Positions 38,469 through 50,766 of a stretch of 64,000 nt of DNA are shown here, piece by piece. A program made the position numbers and the translations under genes. The DNA is from Burhinus oedicnemus (taxonomy: Eukaryota; Chordata; Aves; Charadriiformes; Burhinidae): positions 784,022 to 848,021 of the forward strand of contig VFFE01007012.1 of assembly GCA_008921705.1 (NCBI GenBank), given 5' to 3'. The notes under the pieces are model-generated. The model ran no database searches. It saw only the letters and a list, made by a program, of their open reading frames with translations, and was not told the origin of the DNA. Positions within the stretch are counted from its first letter, which is position 1; every line of letters begins with the position of its first letter.

Positions 38469-39326
38469 GCTTCTGTCTGCCAGAACAGTCGTTCTCCTCC
38501 TCGGAAACTGCATTTGCTCTTCTCCATATCGAATTTCTGAAAAACTGTGCTCCTGCCTGGAATTAGTGTGCTAATTTGATTACAGCACCAAAGTCTGCTT
38601 ATGCTCCCTGTTCTCCTTTCGACTGGCATGAGCCAAGGCAGGATTTTACCATTTTGCTCCCGTAAGGTGGCCTATACAGACAGGCTTGTTTGTTTAGCAG
38701 AGCGTTCATGCTAAATGATACCAACAATGTTAAGTAATGAACTTTGCTAATACATTTTGTTGAATTTCGAAGACCAATTACACCAAGAAGAGCACAAAGT
38801 AGTGTCATATAAATATTTAATGTAAACTTATGGATTACATTGTTCTGGAGACTGCTGTCAGAGGCACTTTGAAACCACATGTGGCCCATGATAGCTAGGC
38901 AGAGCCAGTTTCAGCCAGAGATGAGTTCAGACTCCTCTAATAAACGCCCCTCCAGGGATCACTATGAAGTGGTAAAATTTTATGAGTAGCTAAAAAATCA
39001 GAGTTCTGCAGTCAACAATGAGCACCGTTGTATTTCCTCTCTGCCCTAATGAAAAGGACAGAATATGTATTTTTAGTACCCTTCTCCAAAATGAAGGTCA
39101 GATAACATGGTTTTGAGAGAAAAACAATAAATGAAGCAAAGCATTCATGGGGAAAGGGAACCTTTGTAGCTGGTGTCGATCTCCAGATGCTCTTAGAGCA
39201 ATAGATTTGGAAGGAAGCTCTTTGTACCAGCTGCTGTTGGTGACGCGCGCCTGGGCTGGAGCAGCCGCTGCTCGGCTCCATGTTACACAAATGGATCGAT
39301 CTCCGTGTGTGCTGCGAGCGCCGGAG

Positions 39327-39341
39327 AGAACAGCACGTTCT
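39327..39341. promoter_or_regulatory. Steroid-receptor-type inverted repeat
   Basis: AGAACA, three bases, CGTTCT: the glucocorticoid/androgen/progesterone receptor element AGAACANNNTGTTCT with a single mismatch (C for T at the first base of the right half). It lies inside the CpG pocket 33 bp upstream of the candidate start codon. Binding is inferred. Confidence 0.35.
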
Positions 39342-39373
39342 GCCCTTGGGTTTTACAAGCTTGTGCTGCTGGC

Positions 39374-39407
39374 ATGGCCGCGAAGCCCCCACCTGCCGCT
39401 AAGGGCG
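39374..39407 (+). other. Candidate short coding first exon (ATG to splice donor)
   Basis: An ATG at 39374 (context GGCATGG, purine-poor at -3 but G at +4) opens MAAKPPPAAKG and one further base. It is followed by a donor of consensus form, GCG before GTAAGT (39408). Without splicing the frame would end 11 codons later, at a TGA near 39442. An alanine/proline-rich start in a CpG-rich exon with a perfect donor is what many vertebrate first exons look like. I do not recognise the protein and see no partner exon downstream. Confidence 0.2.
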
Positions 39408-39593
39408 GTAAGTGTCTGCCTGTCTTTGCTCTTCCTCCTTGACTCTCTGCTTATCTCTTCCCATTTCGGCAATTGGACACAAAGTGAGCTCCAGAGGTAA
39501 CCTTGATGGCTGGGCAAAGCGGGAGCCACGGAGGTGATCTCTGGGTAGGAATTTCCCACAGACAAGGCTGGTGGAAGACCGCACAGGACATTT

Positions 39594-39662
39594 GAAGAGG
39601 GAGAGGAGAGGAGAGGAGAGGAGAGGAGAGGAGAGGAGAGGAGAGGAGAGGAGAGGAAGAAG
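39594..39662. repeat. (GAGAG)n pentanucleotide microsatellite in a 69-nt purine-only tract
   Basis: About twelve perfect GAGAG units (39597-39657) lie in an all-purine strand from 39594 to 39662. Such mirror-symmetric purine tracts can form intramolecular triplex DNA and are highly length-variable. Confidence 0.92.
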
Positions 39663-39794
39663 CAGCTATATACCCACTAGAAGAGGGTCTGAGTGGCCCA
39701 TCCACTTAACTAAAATCAGTGGTGGAGACTGTTTCTAGCACTCAGCACTTCGGCAGAGCTTTTCACCCAGTGATGTTGGACCACTGGAGCTGTG

Positions 39795-39830
39795 CCCATT
39801 TTGCAGGTGGGGATGCTGAGGCCGAGAAGG
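39795..39830 (-). repeat. Possible MIR SINE core remnant
   Basis: CCCATTTTGCAGGTGGGGAT, then GCTGAGGCCGAGAAGGGCA, resembles the reverse complement of the MIR core (CCCATTTTACAGATGAGGAA, then ACTGAGGCACAGAGAGG). Only about 36 bp match and the tRNA-derived part is not visible, so the call is tentative. Confidence 0.35.
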
Positions 39831-40783
39831 GCAGTGGCACCATGGAAACCAAGAGTACAGCTCCTGCCTGCTGGCTCCTGTTGCATCCTCCCTTATCAGC
39901 CAGGGAACGCAGCCAAGAGCAGAAGGTTTCCTGCATGGAAGTCAGGGCTGTGTCTAATGTGGCTCCCTAATTGAATTTGGATTCATGTAACCAGTCAGGA
40001 GCACTTGAGGATAGCACCTCTGCATCTATAATCCCTCCTTCGATAAGAAAGGAATATCTTTAGGGTCCCAGATCCCTCTCTGCATGGGGATGCACTCCAA
40101 AGCAACCTATATCACAAGCCTCCAACGTCGCAAGCAGGCTCTCCCAGGTTAGCCTCACCAGTTCACGACTGGCAATGACTTGGCCTGCTGAATGTGTGCC
40201 ATGCATCTTGTGCAAACTTTTTTTAGGAAAAAAGTTAAAAGTGGCAATTTGCCGTTAAAAGAGTCTTAAGCAATTGCAACAATGGCAACTTAGAGTCTGC
40301 ATTTCCAGAAAGTTTTATAATGCTGGAGACATCTGTGTTTTGCACTGTACCGGGTTTTATTTTCAATCATTTTTCTCATTAAAAAAATGTGTGTATCTCA
40401 TTATGTCTTCATATCTGAGCCAGCATTTAATTCTCTGATTGCATATGGTCGGTACAACATGTGCCATTACACCCACCAAAATAATGAAATGACAGTTCCC
40501 TTTGCAAAGTAGAAGACTAGAAATAACTTTCTGCTGAGAGATGCTATTAATTTTTCTCCCTTTTTTTCTCCAATAAAAGTGAATAGCTAAGTGGCCATGA
40601 TTCAGATCTCAGAAAGTGTTTTCTGACTTGTCTGTGACTTGTCATATAAAGGCTGCACTGCAGCTTTGATATTTATGGTATATTATACCCATGTAAGTGT
40701 TATTTTAAAAGACTATGAGGAATAACTGCCTTTTGTTTTATGCATTATTTATTGGCCTCTTATTCTTTCCTTTATCCTACAGA

Positions 40784-40798
40784 TTTTTTTTTTTTTTT
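40784..40798. repeat. Poly-T run (T15)
   Basis: Fifteen consecutive T on the plus strand. Confidence 0.85.
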
Positions 40799-41424
40799 AA
40801 TCTTTCCCCTTGATGTTACAAAGTAATAGGCCTAATAACATAATTCTCATTGGGAAGGTGTTCCCATGCTTCCCTGTGCAGGTGGCCGGGATCCGAGCGG
40901 GCTGTGCCTGGCTAGTCCCTTCCGCTGGCTGGGGCTCTCCCACAGATGTGGCTGCGGTACCACGGAGCTCCGTGAGCGGTAGATGGCTCTGTCAGCTCTT
41001 CCTCGGGAAATCACAGCTTTATTAGAGCACCTGGATTTTTCCCAGTCCTTTTTCAAACTTCATCGCTGCTGTTCATCTCATGTTAATTTTGTTTTCCCCT
41101 CAATATTTCCTCCACCTTAGGAAAGCTTCTCTCTGCCAAATGCAGAAAATTTCTTGTGGTTTGTAAAAAGGACTTAAAATTAATGCGAAAGCAGTGAAAG
41201 GCAGCATCGGGATTCTCCACTGGCTGGACAACAGAGTGTGAAAGCAGCACTTCTGGCCCAGCAGCATCAGCTGTGAGGGCCAAAAGAGCTCCCATTAGCC
41301 CAGGGCAATAAATACCCATCTGCTAAACACATATGCTGCAAACCTCTGGTTATGCCGGTGTGCAACAGTCCCAGTTATTGAGGAGGTGGTTTGTGGATGG
41401 GAAGTTTCCCTTCACTTAGGACTG

Positions 41425-41777
41425 GGGAGTATTATTGCTTATAAGTATCTAAAGGGTGGGTTGAAGGAGGATGGAGCCAGACTCTTTTCAGTGGTTCCCA
41501 GTGACAGGACGAGGGGCAACGGGCACAAGCTGGAACATAGGAAGTTCCATTTGAACACAAGAAAAAACTTCTTTACGGTGAGGGTGACAGAGCCCTGGAA
41601 CAGGCTGCCCGGGGAGGTTGTGGAGTCCCCTTCTCTGGAGATTTTCAAGAGCCGCCTGGATGCAGTCCTGAGTAATGTGCTCTAGGCATTCCTGCATCAG
41701 CAGGGGAGTTGGACTAGATGATCTCTAGAGGTCCCTTCCAACTCTAAAAATTCCATGATACTGTGTTTCCGTGATTT
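41425..41777 (+). mobile_element. CR1 LINE 3' end with intact C-terminal codons (group 2)
   Basis: This copy is truncated just before the last ~85 codons of ORF2. The frame is open from about 41425 to its natural stop at 41683-41685. It encodes YKYLKGGLKEDGARLFSV, KLEHRKFHLNTRKNFFTV, the WNRLPGEVVESPSLEIFKSR motif and LSNVL. The 3' UTR (GGACTAGATGATCTCTAGAG, then GTCCCTTCCAACTC) and a decayed tail (ATTCCATGATACTGTG) follow. It is a dead fragment, but less decayed than the 35 kb copy. Confidence 0.92.
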
Positions 41778-41792
41778 CATAGAAATACAGCA

Positions 41793-41806
41793 ATATATAT
41801 ATATAT
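41793..41806. repeat. (AT)7 microsatellite
   Basis: A 14-bp AT run directly after the 3' tail of the CR1 copy. CR1 or its integration site sometimes seeds such simple repeats. Confidence 0.8.
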
Positions 41807-44800
41807 TTAATTTTGAGTCTAATTTCTTCATTTTCCTTGTTAATTATGTGTCTTATGTGCACTAGTAGGAGAAATCAGCCTGTTAACTCTTGCATCGGCT
41901 GCCTTGTGCCTGTCTTAATTCATGGCAGATATTCCTGTTGTTCATTCCAAATGTGAGGCAGGTTCTTTAGGGAAAGAGCTGGTGCAGAAGAGCCACAGCA
42001 CTACTGCTTTGTGCTGGGGAGTCCTGGCAGTGCTCTGGGGCTCGGGGTGGGTGCATGGAGCACAGGGGCCAATTTCTCCATGTCTCTCTGTTCCCGACGC
42101 TTACAGGTCGATCCGTGTGTTTTGTCAAAACCGCAGTGACCTGCTTTGTTGCCTTTATCTCCTTGCTGCAGTCTAAGCATTGAAGCTCCTGGAGATAATG
42201 AAGAAACAGCTGTACATTCACCCTGGAGGTATCAGTTGCAATTTAATAATATTTTTCCCTTATTGCTTTTTTCCCCCCTTTCTACATGAACTGTGATGAC
42301 ATCCCTTTGAGCAGCTGTTTCTTTCCATCGCCATTTTATCAGGTCCCCTGTTGCTTTACAGCGATTCTTCGCAAGCCCATTGTGCTGATTACCCTGGTTC
42401 TGCATTATTGGCTTATAAGTTGGCTTATTGCTGTGCAGTTTGGGCAGGGATTGGACTATGTTTTCCAACGGGAAGGTTCAGTCGCAAGCATGAATCACAT
42501 GGAAAAGACATGTGCCAACCAGCCGAAAAGTCATTGCGAGCCTCATCTTGTCAGTGTTGTTTATTCCGATATACTTTGGTGAGTGGATCTCAACAAGTGA
42601 GGCAACCCCAGGAAATGGGTGGGTGTTTGTTCAGAGAAAAGTAAAAGCCAAATGTGCTTTTCAATGAGGTTCACCTTTCAGGGTGCCAGATGTTGTGAAG
42701 GGATCTGTTTTCTAGTGTGTCCCTGCTGTTTGAAGCTACACTCCTATGTTTTCTTTCCCTGATGTCGACAACATGCCTGGGAACATGGCCCCTAATCTAT
42801 CACTTACCGCATTTGTTACAGTCTGCAGTGACACATCCTTTTTACTTTTTCTAGCAGGTATTTTTTAAATAAAAGAAAAGGCAGACTTCTTAGCAGCAGC
42901 TTGGTTATTCATCAATATTATTAGATTCTCCCTTCCCTCTCCTGAAGCTAGGAATAGAAACCTATGAAATTACTGTGGAGGATGCGCTCTTAAAACAAAG
43001 CGCCGAGTAAGGAAGATGTGAAAAACATGTACAGCTGAAATACAGAAAGAGATTTTATGCGCCAGTGTAGGGGGATTATTACATCCAATACCCGCTGTAT
43101 GAGCTGGCAGGACCCTGGCAGGGGAGAAGCATGAGGGAGCGGGGAGGGTACGCCATGCCTGTGCCCCACTGCCAGTGCGGGGCTCGCCTCCCACCCGAAC
43201 AAGGTTGGTCATGCGATGGGAGTGCCTGGCTGGACCTGGCAGGGGATAACAGGTGCTTTTGAGAAATATATCAGGTTTTCTTCCTTGCTGTCAAAGCTGA
43301 GACATACACAAACCCAGAGAAGAAGCCATGCCTCCTTGGAGAGGTATTTTTGTTGCATCGCAGGGGTACAGACACCTTGCACCAGGATGGCTTTTTACAG
43401 ATGGGGTTGTATTCCAGCTGGTTTGCCCAAAACGAATCAGGGAGTGGAGGCAGCCACAGAAATCACTGCACTTACAGCCTACCCAGGCTGGAGGCGGCAT
43501 GGAGCATCCTTCCCAATTTGATCCTAGAGGGTGATTGCCTGCTGGCCCAGCCTTGGGAAAGGAGCTCTGTCCTGGAGAAGTGCTTTTACAGTGTATATAT
43601 TGGAGTCCTTCCTGATCAGGTTCACACTTTTTTTCAGCGGATGACTTGAGGAAAATAAATCTGCAAGCGGAGGATGTACCCAGGCTGCTGGGAATTTGAA
43701 CAAGAGCTGGTTGGAGGGAGAAGTACTTGAGTCTCCAGCACACTCAGCCATGGCCACAGGTAGCTTTCCAGGAAGAGCTCGTGGCTCTCTCTCTTTGGGA
43801 AGTGCTTGTTAGCCTTGTCCCAGCCAAACACAAGCCTGGGAAACTTCTAGTTGGGCAATACCTTATCTCTCATTTAACAAGCAGAGAAACAAAAATGCAG
43901 CCCTCACCCCAAGCCCGTCATAATATACGTACAGATGCAAGGAGTATAACAGGGTGGTACAGGAGGCATTAAATCTCCTGTAATCCCACCTGTGCTGCAA
44001 TTACAAACTGACCATCTTAGCCATGAAGGAGAAACTGGAAAAACCACAAGGTGCAAGTGCTGTACATGGGAGAGAGCCGGTAGTGCAGCCAGCACAGGGA
44101 GAGCGGCTTCCATCCTTCAGCTGCGGCTGCTTTGCTTTTCCGCAGTCTATGACATTATGGAAACACAGCTGCTGTTATGTTTCTGCTGCAAACACATAGC
44201 TTGCAGATGTGGTACTGCCTAGAAAAGTCCTGGGCTTCCCAGGAAGTTATTGTGCTGGCTTTCTCCCACCTTTCTGGCATGGGTTAATAAGGGCACAGGG
44301 TGCTGGGTGAGAAAACGCGGAGCTTTTCTCTTTGCAGTTCTCACAGGCGCAAGGTTCACCTGCGGTTCAGTGTTTAACTAAAATTAAGGCTGACAGCTTT
44401 TCCCTATAAATTAAATTAATGAGATGTTTGAACTACTGCTGAATTGTTTGTGCAGATCTGTGCTGCTTGATATTCTCTCCGTGCTCCCTTCCCACGGACA
44501 CCCTCTGCAGCCGCAGTTGCTCCCCTGCCCATGCTGGGATGAAAGGAGCAGTCATTACTGGTGCTGTGTGTGTGTGCCAGGAGAGGTGGCCACACAGAAA
44601 CTCCCTGCATCATGCAGAGCCACTCCTGTGCAGAAAAAAAGTTTACTTACTAAAAAAAGAAAGAAAATATTAGAAAATCCTGCCTTTTTAAGCAGGCAGG
44701 ATGCTTTTGCTGGTGCTAGTCCAAGGGCACAGTACATCAGCAGTGCTGCCTCATGGTGATCACGCTCTAGGTAGGTCTCTCCACTTGGCCCATTTCACTC

Positions 44801-47800
44801 AGACCTTCTTAACTCATCCTCTTGTAGCTCCTTACCACTCATGACCATCTCCCTACAGCAGCTCCACTCTGCACTTGTCATCACTTCCAATCCTTTCCAG
44901 TTAAAGTGGGCTGGATTAGCAGAAGCTGCTAAATAAGCTAACGAGCCCATTTAGGCCAAAATGGCACAAGGGATATATGTAGCCAGAAGCAGGAGCTTTG
45001 TTCCCTGGTAGAGCAGTGGGGGTCTGTTTGCCTGTACCACCAGCTGTAGGAGCTCAGCAGCTTGATCCAGTCTGGTGTCAGCTCAGGGAGGTGACAGGAC
45101 CTTGATGATATTCGGAAGGTTGCCTGGGATAAGTCTGCTGCCCAAGTAGCTCTGGGAGGGTGGTAAGGTGGGCAATGGGCATGGGTGTTAGTGTTTCCAT
45201 CTTAAAGAAATGGGGTACTTGAAGGAGAGCATCTACCCTGTGGAGCAAGCAGATCAAGTTATTTATTGAATGGCAACCTTGTAGAAGACAAGCTTTTTAA
45301 GAGCAGAAATGGAAGTTTGTGTGACTTGGTAAAGCTCCCTGAGTGCTTCTTTTGCTGTATCATTGCAGAGAAAGACTTTTCTTATAGCCTAATTCCCTGC
45401 AGCAGAGTAAAGAGGCAGTTGTGACCTGGGAGCTGTGGTTGCCCAGCTGAGGACAGGAGAGAGCACATTAGCTCTCTGTTGCTTGAAAATTAATCTGAGC
45501 AAGTATCACTGTCAGAGGAGTTAATAGCTGTAAAACAGATAAGAAAGCAAAATGCAGGTAATGAGGCTATTTTACATGTGCATCTTAAGAGGTTTTTAGC
45601 TGTGGTCTGATACCTCCACGAACCAGGCATTTCAGTGCTGTTTGTGGCCAAAATCTGTGGTTTGTAGTAAAAACAGTGTTTGTTTTTAAAAATTTCAGAT
45701 TTCCTTGTCTCATCTTCTATCCCGTTTGCACTGCATCTCCATTACAGTTCAAGGTGGATATAGAAAGTGGTGTTGAGTAAGTGCTTACCCTCTTTTTCTA
45801 CCATTTGAGCCCTGGCTGCATCAGTGGAAACACCACCCAAATGAGCACATTGCAAACCTGGAGTGCAGGTAGAGCATCAGTTTCTCTGTAATTGCCTGTG
45901 AATTAAAGCTGGTTACTAGACTTCATTCCAGTAAAGGTAAAATTCTTGTATGGGAAAAAAGTTGTGACCATTGCTCAAACAAATACAGTATCTCTTGGGC
46001 TACTGGTAGCACTGTAAAAGTTACGCTGAACAGCAAATTGCCAAACAAGAATCAAACTTGACCAAGTAGTTATTGTCTGATGGAAGGGGAGAGGGTTTCC
46101 AGAAGAATGGTTTAGCCTCCAGGATTGCCCTGCTCCAAGGGGCTGAAATTGGACTGAATGTAGAGTTGTGTGTACTTGGTGGTCTCTTTGCCACTGACAT
46201 TCCTGCGAAATCAATGTTTCCATGGGGAATCCAGGTGCTGTTTTATAACTGGAGCATTTGATCTTTGGGAAAACTTAGACCTCTGCTTCTTGCTGAATCA
46301 TCAAATGAACAGTTTAGCCATCAAGTTGTTTTTAAAGTAGCATCCATTTCCCTCTCTCTGGTACCATGTTCTGTTTAATAAATGCAAACAGAATACAGAG
46401 AGTGTTGAAAGAAGCAAATTTGAGATCATCTAGAGCAAAATATCCTTCATGCAGGGAGCAACTTAGCACAGAAGACAACGATGAACTTATACAGACATGG
46501 CCTGCAAACCTTGCAGCTCACAGACTGTTAGGTTGAGAGTGGCTAAGAAGGGAGGAGATGGATAAGATGAGAGAGACAAGAAGAAAGAGGCGAAGGCAGG
46601 GGAGGGCTGTGATGGGGGAACCGGAAGTGAGTGTGGATTAAACTTAATGAATACAGTGCGTTTCATTGGGTGACTCTGTGTGAGTTGTCTCTACCTTGGA
46701 TGTCCAGTTTGAAGAACGCTCCAAAATTACAGGGTGTCCAGCTACTGTTTAATTATTGGCATAAGGATACTTTAGGCAGATTTTGGTAATCTCCGCCTTT
46801 TGGGCTGATGCAGTGTTTCTTCAGGATTGCCAATGAGTTTTGTGTTTGCATTTTCATCTGAGATTTACAGCAAACAGCAATGAGAGATGCCAGAGGGCAA
46901 CTTTTCAATTCTTAGCAAAATAAAAATATGTGCCAGGATTCATGCATATATTCATGTGGACACCTGTGTTATTGAAACACATTTCCTTTGCTATTTGTGA
47001 TGTATTTACTCGAACCATTCTAAAATTCAAGTAATGCATAATACTGAAAAATCTCCTGTGGAGCTTGATAGGAAACATGAAACTTTATTTTGTGCTTGGA
47101 AATGCTGCACTATATATTACTTACTCTTCCCTTCAAGCACTTCCAGCACAGAGCCTTATTCTTGGTTGGAACCAGTGCAAACCCCAGAGGCTCTCAGCAG
47201 GATCTGAGGGCAAGGCTGGGAAGCCTTAAGGGTCAATACTTGTTTATAAGCCATATTCCTGGGCAATTCCATTTTCCACTTAGTACTGAACTTACCTTAA
47301 AGTCTTCTCTGGCTATTTGATATGCTCTCTCATCATCAAAACATTTGCAGCTTTGCTTAGGTTGTTTAATTTATAGATTACATCTCCCTCCCATCCCCTG
47401 GTAGCTTCTTTTTTTCAGTTGACTCTAGGAGCTTGTGCTCCTCTCGGGCTCACGTTACAAGTGACTAACTCTTCCAGGGTGATATTAGCCCTCTAAGGAC
47501 CTTCCCTTTGTGACTTCAAGGAGATGATGCTTTACTGCTGTGAACGTCTGACAGACGGAAAAGTACATTAGGGAGAAATAGAACCTTTATTTATGGTGTG
47601 ATGTTTAGTGGGAAGTGTGGTGAGGTCCTGACTCACTGCTCAGACACCCTCCTATTGATCCCCTCCTATTTAACATATGTCTAAAATGTAGCTCTAAGCA
47701 CATGTGCAGAACTTATTGCTGTCAGGCTGAACAACATTTGAGATGAAGAACAGGAACAGAGGCCTTCAAGTCAGAGCCAAGGAAGAATACCAGAGAAGAT

Positions 47801-47844
47801 TAATAACCCATGTCAGGATACATCTATGCTATGGCATCACATTG

Positions 47845-48026
47845 TCGCCCGTGTCCTGCTGGCGCAGGTCCCTGGCACGAGGGCTTTGCTCCAAGACCAC
47901 ATTGCTACGAGGAGCTTGTGGTGCAGCCCAAACTCGCGCTGTTCAGAGCTAATGAAGATAATCAAGAGTTCCCATTCCGTGAAATTGCAGTGCACCGGGC
48001 CCTTCTTGCAGATGTGATTTAAACCG
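47845..48026. other. CpG-dense pocket, function unknown
   Basis: I count ten CpGs in about 180 bp of a CpG-poor neighbourhood. Two overlapping plus-strand frames are open through it, ending at 48017 and 48022. One of them reads YEELVVQPKLALFRANEDNQ and then EFPFREIAVHRALLADVI. I do not recognise either product and see no paired splice sites. It may be a conserved element, an old exon or a relic of an unrecognised transposable element. Confidence 0.3.
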
Positions 48027-50766
48027 ATGAAAACTTGCCTTGTTTGCTACTGGGAGGCTGAGGCAATGGCACTCGTTCGATCTGTTCGAGCCAAGCCTGG
48101 GTTCAAGGTCTCTTACCTGTGAAAAATCAATAAATCAAAATGTTAGAAGGTGCCATGCTGATAATTGATTCTTCCAAGAATATTTTTCCTAAAGCTTAAA
48201 CTATTTCTAACAGCAAGAAGTTATAATGAAGACTAAGTGTATTTATGAAGTGAAATCATCAACAATGGATTAGCCAGTGGAATCCAATTTCCTGTTCCAT
48301 CAGTGATGCTAACACAGACTGAAATTTCATTGATGTATTGGGCATCATTGTCATCCTCTTAACTGAGAGAAAAATTATATTTGCGATTCTCCACTGGCTG
48401 CACTTCACAGGTAAAACTGCATCTTATACAAAGGATCAAGCCAGAATCTTAATGGAGAAAATATTTACAAGAAAATAAATATGCACATAAATATTTCACA
48501 GGCATCTCACATGTGCTCTGTGTTTCATCATATTTAATGCATGAATGTGACTATTTTACTTGCATGGATTTTTTTTCCTCTTAAGCAATGTCTTAAGGAG
48601 CTTAAGGTAGAGAAATATGCTTGTGTGAATGTCTTTAGGGTTTTATAAGGTAATATATGGAAGGGGTACAGGAAACCTTCTCCTAAGTGTTCTTTTTCTT
48701 AAAGAACAGAACTGAAAAAACTCATTCACCACTTTGTAAGGATTAGGTACTAAAATCCAGATGTTTGAAGCTCTGATCCCCGCTTTTATGCTACATACTC
48801 CCAGCCCTGCTGTGGCTTTCCCTCTCCCCAGAGGAGGGTGGCTCAGGCTTCCCCGCAGTTCATGGATATGGGCTTCACAGGCGGTAGCAGGGAGGTGGCT
48901 GTAATTTTGGACAGCCAGTTTTACTCCAGTGGGCCAAACCACGTCAAGAAGAGCAGAGATCTGGACTAATCTGAACACCGGTGTCACCTGCAAGTGTTGC
49001 TGCCTTGCTGCTCACTGCTCTCTTCTCCCTGCCCCTCAGGAAATACATTAAAGGGCAGATGATCTTGTAGGGGACCTTGAGGCTCCTTCCTCTGGGGAAA
49101 ACCAACAGTTTAATTCTGCTCCTTGCTTCCCAAGTGCTTTTCATCCTTCCACCCCCAGGATCATATTTTAGCATCTTAAGAAGCCTTTGGTAGAGGACTC
49201 TGCTGAACTGCAACAAGGATGTCCGTATGATGCGTCTGGTGGCGACTGAGACAAGATGCTCACTCTGTGGGTAGTAAAGTTGCATCTTTAGCCTTCTTAG
49301 CATGGAATAAATCCAAGCTGCCATTTGTTAAGTCCTATGAGGGGCTTTTGGCAGTTTGGTGTGGTGCACTGTCATCACAAGGTCACTGATTTCTAGAATG
49401 GTGCTTTGGGGTGTTATGTAGGTCTGCAAACAGTGCGCTTATTTGCATATGCTGGTGGTTAAATTTTTTTTCTCTAAATTGTTTTCTTCAAAAATAACAT
49501 GATTTGGTAAAATCCTCAGGAGATTCTGATGGCCAGGAAAATCAGGTGCTGTGCACTTGAGGCAGTGGTTGGGTGTTACTCCATGTGCAGCCAGGCAGGT
49601 ACCAACTGTATCTCCCTGAGCACAGGGAGGAGGAGATGCAGAGAGATACGGCACAGCAGGGCTCTTTCTGGAAAGAGAGCCTTTCTCCAGGTATCAGACC
49701 ACTGTCTTAAAACAAAAACAAAATACTAGATTTTGATCCCAGTGATATAACATGTAGGCAGTGATTAATACAACGGAAAAAAACCCCAACACTTTATTTA
49801 GGGAAAAGTAATTTTTGGAAATGTTATTTTAAAAATAAAGACATGGGAAGTTTAATTTTAAATACAAAACAAATGTGGCTTTGCTGTAGGTTTTTAATGA
49901 AATCTGTTTCTCTTTTCCTGCCAATTAAAAATGCCCAAACCAATCCATTTCCAAACCAGCTCAAGGTGACCAAAAGGTAATTGAAATAGAAGGTAAGGCC
50001 TTATTGCATTTGGACTTGTCTTGAGTTTTAATACATACAACCATGTTATTTTCTCATCATGTAATCTGTAGAGAGAGGAAAGATGATTATTATTTTTTTA
50101 AATGCTGGTGCTGAAATTCTCTGTTAGCTATGAACATTTCTGTTATGATAGTTGCAGCGTTACCTCCCACAGCCACCTCTCCCACCGACCCAGTGGCTGT
50201 GTTCGTAGTGCACCAGATTAGCTCAAGCTCTACATGAAGGAGGCTTTGCTCTAATAAGCCCTAGAGGTTGCCTCTGTCACCCCCTCCAGGAGTGGGCTGA
50301 CCTCACCAGAGGGCTGGAGGAGACGGTGTTCAGAGGAAAGATTCGCTAGAGGAGATCTCTCTCAGTCGTTAGTGCTTCTGCCTTTTAACAGAGTGATTAA
50401 ATACAAAACTGAGCTCTAAATCAGGTTAAGCAGCTAAAAGGGGCTTTACTCCTCGCCTCCACTTAGTATGCGATGTAGTCAGCATGTGATGCCAGGTAAC
50501 TTTGCTGTTTCCTTGGAATAGCACTCTGGTTTTCTTTTGCTGAAATCCATGAAAAGATTTCCCCCTGCCCTGACAGTCAGGACTTAGTTTGAAATTGCAC
50601 TATAGAAACAGCTAGTCAAATGCAATTTCTGCAGAGTTTGGGGCTTAGACAACCCCTGTGGTGCTGCAGGACACACAGGCAGCACTGCTCTCGTCATCAG
50701 TTAGCGCTGGGGAAGATGTTAAACCTACTGCGCTATTAGCGTGGAGCTGGGTTGACCTCCTCAGCA

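Larger units (their letters stand above)
39243..39408. promoter_or_regulatory. Short CpG island-like pocket
   Basis: I count 15 CpGs in about 165 bp (for example GACGCGCGCC, GCGAGCGCCGG, GGCCGCGAAG), in contrast to near-absence of CpG on either side. The pocket contains the palindrome AGAACAGCACGTTCT and ends at a consensus splice donor. This combination suggests a small promoter or first exon. The island is too short for classical CpG-island criteria and no TATA box is evident. Confidence 0.35.
35734..41424. other. Unique sequence with candidate regulatory sites
   Basis: No established gene is found. The stretch is richer in points of interest than its neighbours. It holds a CTCF-like site (36668), A17 (38452), a CpG pocket with a possible short coding first exon and a steroid-receptor-like palindrome (39243-39408), a GAGAG purine tract (39594-39662), a possible MIR core (39795) and T15 (40784-40798). 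Open frames at 36201-36461 and 37743-38117 have no recognisable content. Confidence 0.5.

Noticed and set aside
48047..48072. GCTACTGGGAGGCTGAGGCA resembles part of 7SL RNA/Alu
   Set aside because: The match stops after about 25 bp, and the flanks do not fit 7SL, Alu or any other small RNA I know. The later GGGTTCAAGG is only a weak B-box-like word with no tRNA fold.
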